Source: Bacillota bacterium
GTDB taxonomy: Bacteria > Bacillota > Sulfobacillia > Sulfobacillales > Sulfobacillaceae
Direction of reading: 5' to 3'
Length of the DNA stretch: 64,000 bases
Assembly (NCBI GenBank): GCA_021784595.1
Contig: JAJYHT010000061.1
Coordinates: 26,063-90,062, forward strand
Positions within the stretch are counted from its first letter, which is position 1, and the number at the start of each line of letters is the position of its first letter. The notes below the pieces were generated by a model that saw nothing but the letters and a program-made list of their open reading frames with translations, was not told the origin of the DNA and did no database searches. Shown here in pieces: positions 61,143 to 64,000 of the stretch. The position numbers and the translations under genes are program-made.

Positions 61143-63176
61143 TTATTGGGAAAAATCTATCGAGGGCGTAGATTTAATAAGTTGCTCGGTAAAGGTCCAA
61201 ATGTCAGCTTCTTCTGTAACCCACTGCTCTACCGTTTTACCCACTCCATGCCCAGCTTGGGATTCTATCCGAAGGTAAATGGGATGGGTTTGCCCAGGCA
61301 GATTTTGCAGCAAAGCGGTCATTTTTCTAGCATGCAGCGGGTCCACCCGCGAGTCTTCGGACGACGTAAAAAAGAGTGTAGCGGGATAGTCAATGGTTGG
61401 CCGCACATTATGATACGGAGAATATTTCAAAAGCCACTCAAAGTCAGCAGCCTTATCGGGGCTCCCATATTCATGGGTCCAGAGATCCGCGATTTGAAAG
61501 TATGGGTAGCGTATCATGTCTAGCAGTGGTACCCCACACACTACTCCTTTCATAAGCTCGGGCCGTTGAGTCAATAACGCTCCCACCAAAAGTCCACCGT
61601 TGCTGCGCCCTGTGATGACGGTATGATCCGGATCCGTCCAACCTTGATGCTGCAGGTCCTCAATCACCGCTGCAAAGTCATCAAACACATTTTGCTTTCG
61701 ATCCAACATCCCTGCCTGATGCCATGTTTCTCCAAATTCACTGCCGCCTCGAAGGTTGCTGACCACATAAATTCCGCCTTCCTCCACCCAGTGCAGAATG
61801 GAAGGCGAATAGGCTGGCATGTAGGCAATATTGAATCCCCCATAGCCGGTCACTACCGCGGGAGACGACCCTGTTTTCACTAGTCCCTTTGGAGTCAATA
61901 AAAAATATGGGACACGAGTTCCATCCCGAGACGTTGCCCACTCTTGACTAACGCTCACAGCGCTAGGCAGGTCGGGTATTACGTTGAGTGGGGTCAAGAG
62001 GCTCTCCTCTGCCTGCCATCGATATAAGCCATGGGGACGGTCAAACCCAGTCAGCCCAAAGATCGTTAAGTCACCATCCCATGACCCCGCCATTCCCGTC
62101 ACCTGACTATAATGGGGAATGCCAATTGCGCCCAAACTAGTTCCGTCCAAGGAAAAGGTTTCCAAGCGCGACACTGCGATTTCGTTGTAATGGGCGATGA
62201 TACGGTGTTGAAAAAACCCGACATCATGCAAGACATTTCCCTCATCGGGCGGTATCACCGAACGCCATGACCCATCGGACAAGTCGACCTCGAGCAGTTC
62301 CCAACGAGCACTCTTTCGATTAGTGTGCAAGAAGAGTCGGTCCTGGACCCAATACGGCACGGCAATCCCTGGCGTCGTGGGGCCAACTTTCTGCCAAGGC
62401 GCACCCCCCGTGCGGTCCTTAATCAACACCTCATCCTCGACCCAGCCGTGGGACACCTGTATCGCCAAATAGCGCCCTGTCCCAGAAATACTGATCCTAG
62501 GCATAGACCGCCGATCTGCATCGTGAAATATCATAGGGTCCTTAGTGTAAGGCTCCCTAAAGGTGTGCCAAAATACGGAACTGTGGTAGTCAGATTCCTC
62601 CTCCGAAACCTCTCCCAAAAGCGGGTAGCGGGTATAGTAAAATCCCGTGCCCTCCGGGTCAAATGCCACCGAAGAGTATCGGGCGCGGGGAATCCGATCC
62701 TCGGTCAACTTCCCCGCAATGGTGTCAAACACGTGAAGAGTAGACCATTCGTTCCCGTGTTGGGATACGCCAAACGCAATATACTGTCCCTGGTGCGACA
62801 ATTCAAACCAATCCACCGCTTCCGGCTCTAGCGATTGGTTGGGATCGTAGACGGTAATCCGCTGACCTGCCGTTTCCAGGCACAGCACCGCTTGGTTTTG
62901 CTCCGGATCCCGCAACAGAAATACCTGACTATGGCCTGCAACCTTAGGCACCGTGATGTCACGCACATTTCTCAGTTGCCGCAAGCGGTCTCGAATCGGT
63001 TCCCATCGGCTATTGTCACGCAGCTCCCCGACGGTGTAGGTATGCTGCTTTTCTGCCCACCCTTGTACTTCCGCCGATGCCCCCTGTTCCAGCCATCGAT
63101 AGGGATCCACCAGGTGATGGCCAAACCGCTGTTCGTGGACAGGCCGCGCTATTGTAACGGGGTGTATAGATGCCAC
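61143..63176 (-). CDS. Prolyl oligopeptidase (S9A)
   Basis: 677 aa, cytoplasmic serine peptidase cleaving after Pro in short peptides. N-terminal DPYRWLEQ, a seven-bladed propeller region (~75-400), and a C-terminal hydrolase domain with Ser525 in GRSNGGLL, Asp608 in SEDSRVDPLHARKM and His643 in AGHGVGK. GTG 63176 chosen because AAAGGAG is 9 bases upstream; the frame to 63263 has no site. Single gene. Confidence 0.93.
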   Translation of the reverse strand: MASIHPVTIARPVHEQRFGHHLVDPYRWLEQGASAEVQGWAEKQHTYTVGELRDNSRWEPIRDRLRQLRNVRDITVPKVAGHSQVFLLRDPEQNQAVLCLETAGQRITVYDPNQSLEPEAVDWFELSHQGQYIAFGVSQHGNEWSTLHVFDTIAGKLTEDRIPRARYSSVAFDPEGTGFYYTRYPLLGEVSEEESDYHSSVFWHTFREPYTKDPMIFHDADRRSMPRISISGTGRYLAIQVSHGWVEDEVLIKDRTGGAPWQKVGPTTPGIAVPYWVQDRLFLHTNRKSARWELLEVDLSDGSWRSVIPPDEGNVLHDVGFFQHRIIAHYNEIAVSRLETFSLDGTSLGAIGIPHYSQVTGMAGSWDGDLTIFGLTGFDRPHGLYRWQAEESLLTPLNVIPDLPSAVSVSQEWATSRDGTRVPYFLLTPKGLVKTGSSPAVVTGYGGFNIAYMPAYSPSILHWVEEGGIYVVSNLRGGSEFGETWHQAGMLDRKQNVFDDFAAVIEDLQHQGWTDPDHTVITGRSNGGLLVGALLTQRPELMKGVVCGVPLLDMIRYPYFQIADLWTHEYGSPDKAADFEWLLKYSPYHNVRPTIDYPATLFFTSSEDSRVDPLHARKMTALLQNLPGQTHPIYLRIESQAGHGVGKTVEQWVTEEADIWTFTEQLIKSTPSIDFSQ

Positions 63177-63419
63177 TCTTCTCCACTCCTTTCCGTGCCA
63201 GATCATATGACACTTTAGCTTGACGGTAGGGCGCTGTGCGTTCCAAGAACTCGTACTTTTCACCAGTCAAAACAACTCGTAGCAACTTCGCCTTCTCTAT
63301 TCACATTTCCTTCCGTGTAAGCAATCTTCTTTAGAGGACGCACCGATAAGAGTCCACCATAGCTAGAGATCCCTGGTTAAAAAAACCTACGATAATCTCT
63401 TTCGGCTTTTCTCGGTCCC

Positions 63420-63645
63420 TCACCGGACCCGCAGTCCTCACAAGATTCGTCTGCTTGGGGGAGGCTTTTGCCCCATGGAGCCGGGATGCGTTTCCCCGGC
63501 TCCCCGCTCAAGATCCCGGCAGGAGAAGGATGGCAGGAAACACCCATCGGTGTCCCGTCGGTGGTGCCCTGAGCCCCTGGCCCTCATCAAGATGCCCCGT
63601 TGCTCCTTTCACCACTTGGTGGCGACGGGGAGAATAAGCCGATGG
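63420..63645 (-). other. Structured GC-rich region behind a TnpB-related gene (possible omega RNA)
   Basis: Directly 3' of the broken TnpB-related frame. Contains a perfect 9-bp stem GGAGCCGGG/CCCGGCTCC (63477-63485, 63495-63503) and TGGGG/CCCCA nearby, typical of the structured element end and guide RNA of IS200/IS605-type loci. The rest of the 63177-63420 spacer shows no gene. Confidence 0.35.
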
Positions 63646-64000
63646 TCATTCAGTCAATAATGTCTTGCGATACCCTAACCACACATTCAAATACTGATGT
63701 CGTTTTTTCAGAGCGGCAGTGAGGGCCCGTTTGAGTCGATTCCATGCGCTCCAGTCGGTTTTACGATAGGTCGAGTCATTCCACGGATCCTGCGCTTGCA
63801 TCCACTGCCGCAGGTCTTTGGGGACGTTCTCCCGCCAGATTTTGAGGCCTCCCCGGCGGCCAATGACCAACGCTGCCGCATGATGGACACTAATGCCATA
63901 CCGGTTGATATTTGACCTGTCCAATCAGCGAGGCGTAAGCAGGCTGGACCTTACGGAGTGCGACCCCTTCCCGCGCTGCCTGCCGTTCGACCGTCGTCAG
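63646..64000 (-). pseudogene. TnpB-related protein, frameshifted, partial at window edge
   Basis: The first ~35 codons from the edge (REGVALRKVQPAYASLIGQ) and, after a frameshift near 63910, RYGISVHHAAALVIGRRGG to a stop at 63646 match the C-terminal half of IS200/IS605-type TnpB-related proteins. The shift disrupts it, so it is inactive here. It marks mobile DNA at the end of the window. Confidence 0.7.

Noticed and set aside
1..64000. CRISPR array or intact prophage
   Set aside because: No regularly spaced direct repeats and no structural phage genes were seen anywhere in the window.

Overview
The window reads as chromosome of a spore-forming, Gram-positive (Firmicutes) bacterium, most likely an acidophile of the Sulfobacillus type. 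The evidence is two alpha/beta-type small acid-soluble spore protein genes, a polA-mutM-coaE block of the Firmicutes kind, a YwfO-like HD protein, CsoR/CopA/CopZ copper control, TrmK, and pieces of G1 (eqolisin-like) acid peptidases. Genus is inference from gene content. Housekeeping genes dominate 1-57 kb; the last ~6.5 kb, after a three-gene tRNA array, is accessory.

Layout. 0-5 kb: end of a cobalamin adenosyltransferase, a DMT-type transporter, a VanW protein, a secreted cysteine amidase-like protein and homoserine dehydrogenase. 5-11.5 kb (minus): a compact run polA-mutM-small ORF-solute-binding protein-coaE-lytic transglycosylase-SspF-like spore protein. 11.5-19 kb: two alpha/beta hydrolases, tRNA-Leu with its terminator, an IS607-type remnant, membrane proteins, glnA and a superoxide dismutase. 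19-26.5 kb (plus): a full histidine operon hisC-Z-G-D-B-H-A-F-IE with an internal promoter before hisZ. 26-31.5 kb: an unrecognised protein convergent with hisIE, then a two-component system and a secreted protein. 31.5-35.3 kb: thioesterase and csoR-copA-copZ. 35-43 kb: a CoA-transferase pair, a SASP, a Zn-type dehydrogenase, a glycosyltransferase/deacetylase pair, csaA and ywfO. 43-55 kb: amidohydrolase, NRAMP-like carrier, M20 dipeptidase, cysE, threonine dehydratase, a small cysteine-rich protein, TauE-like exporter, murI, dapA and dapL. 54.7-57.3 kb: RNase P RNA, rnhA, trmK, tdk and tRNA-Asn/Met/Val.

The accessory tail (57.3-64 kb) holds a short CoiA-like zinc protein, a zinc-ribbon/transmembrane/retropepsin-like protein, a ribbon-helix-helix protein, a frameshifted DruA-family (DUF4338) pseudogene, a G1 peptidase fragment, a GNAT acetyltransferase, a prolyl oligopeptidase and a broken TnpB-related gene at the window edge.

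How genes work together: His operon genes give every enzyme of the pathway after ATP-PRPP condensation (short HisG plus HisZ; HisN-type phosphatase not seen here). hom, dapA, dapL and murI feed the aspartate/lysine/peptidoglycan routes. csoR-copA-copZ with its operator forms a self-contained copper efflux circuit. No CRISPR array, rRNA, intact prophage or intact transposon is visible. The most unusual items are the membrane-anchored retropepsin-like protein and a hairpin that buries the ribosome-binding site of a 53-aa cysteine-rich protein.
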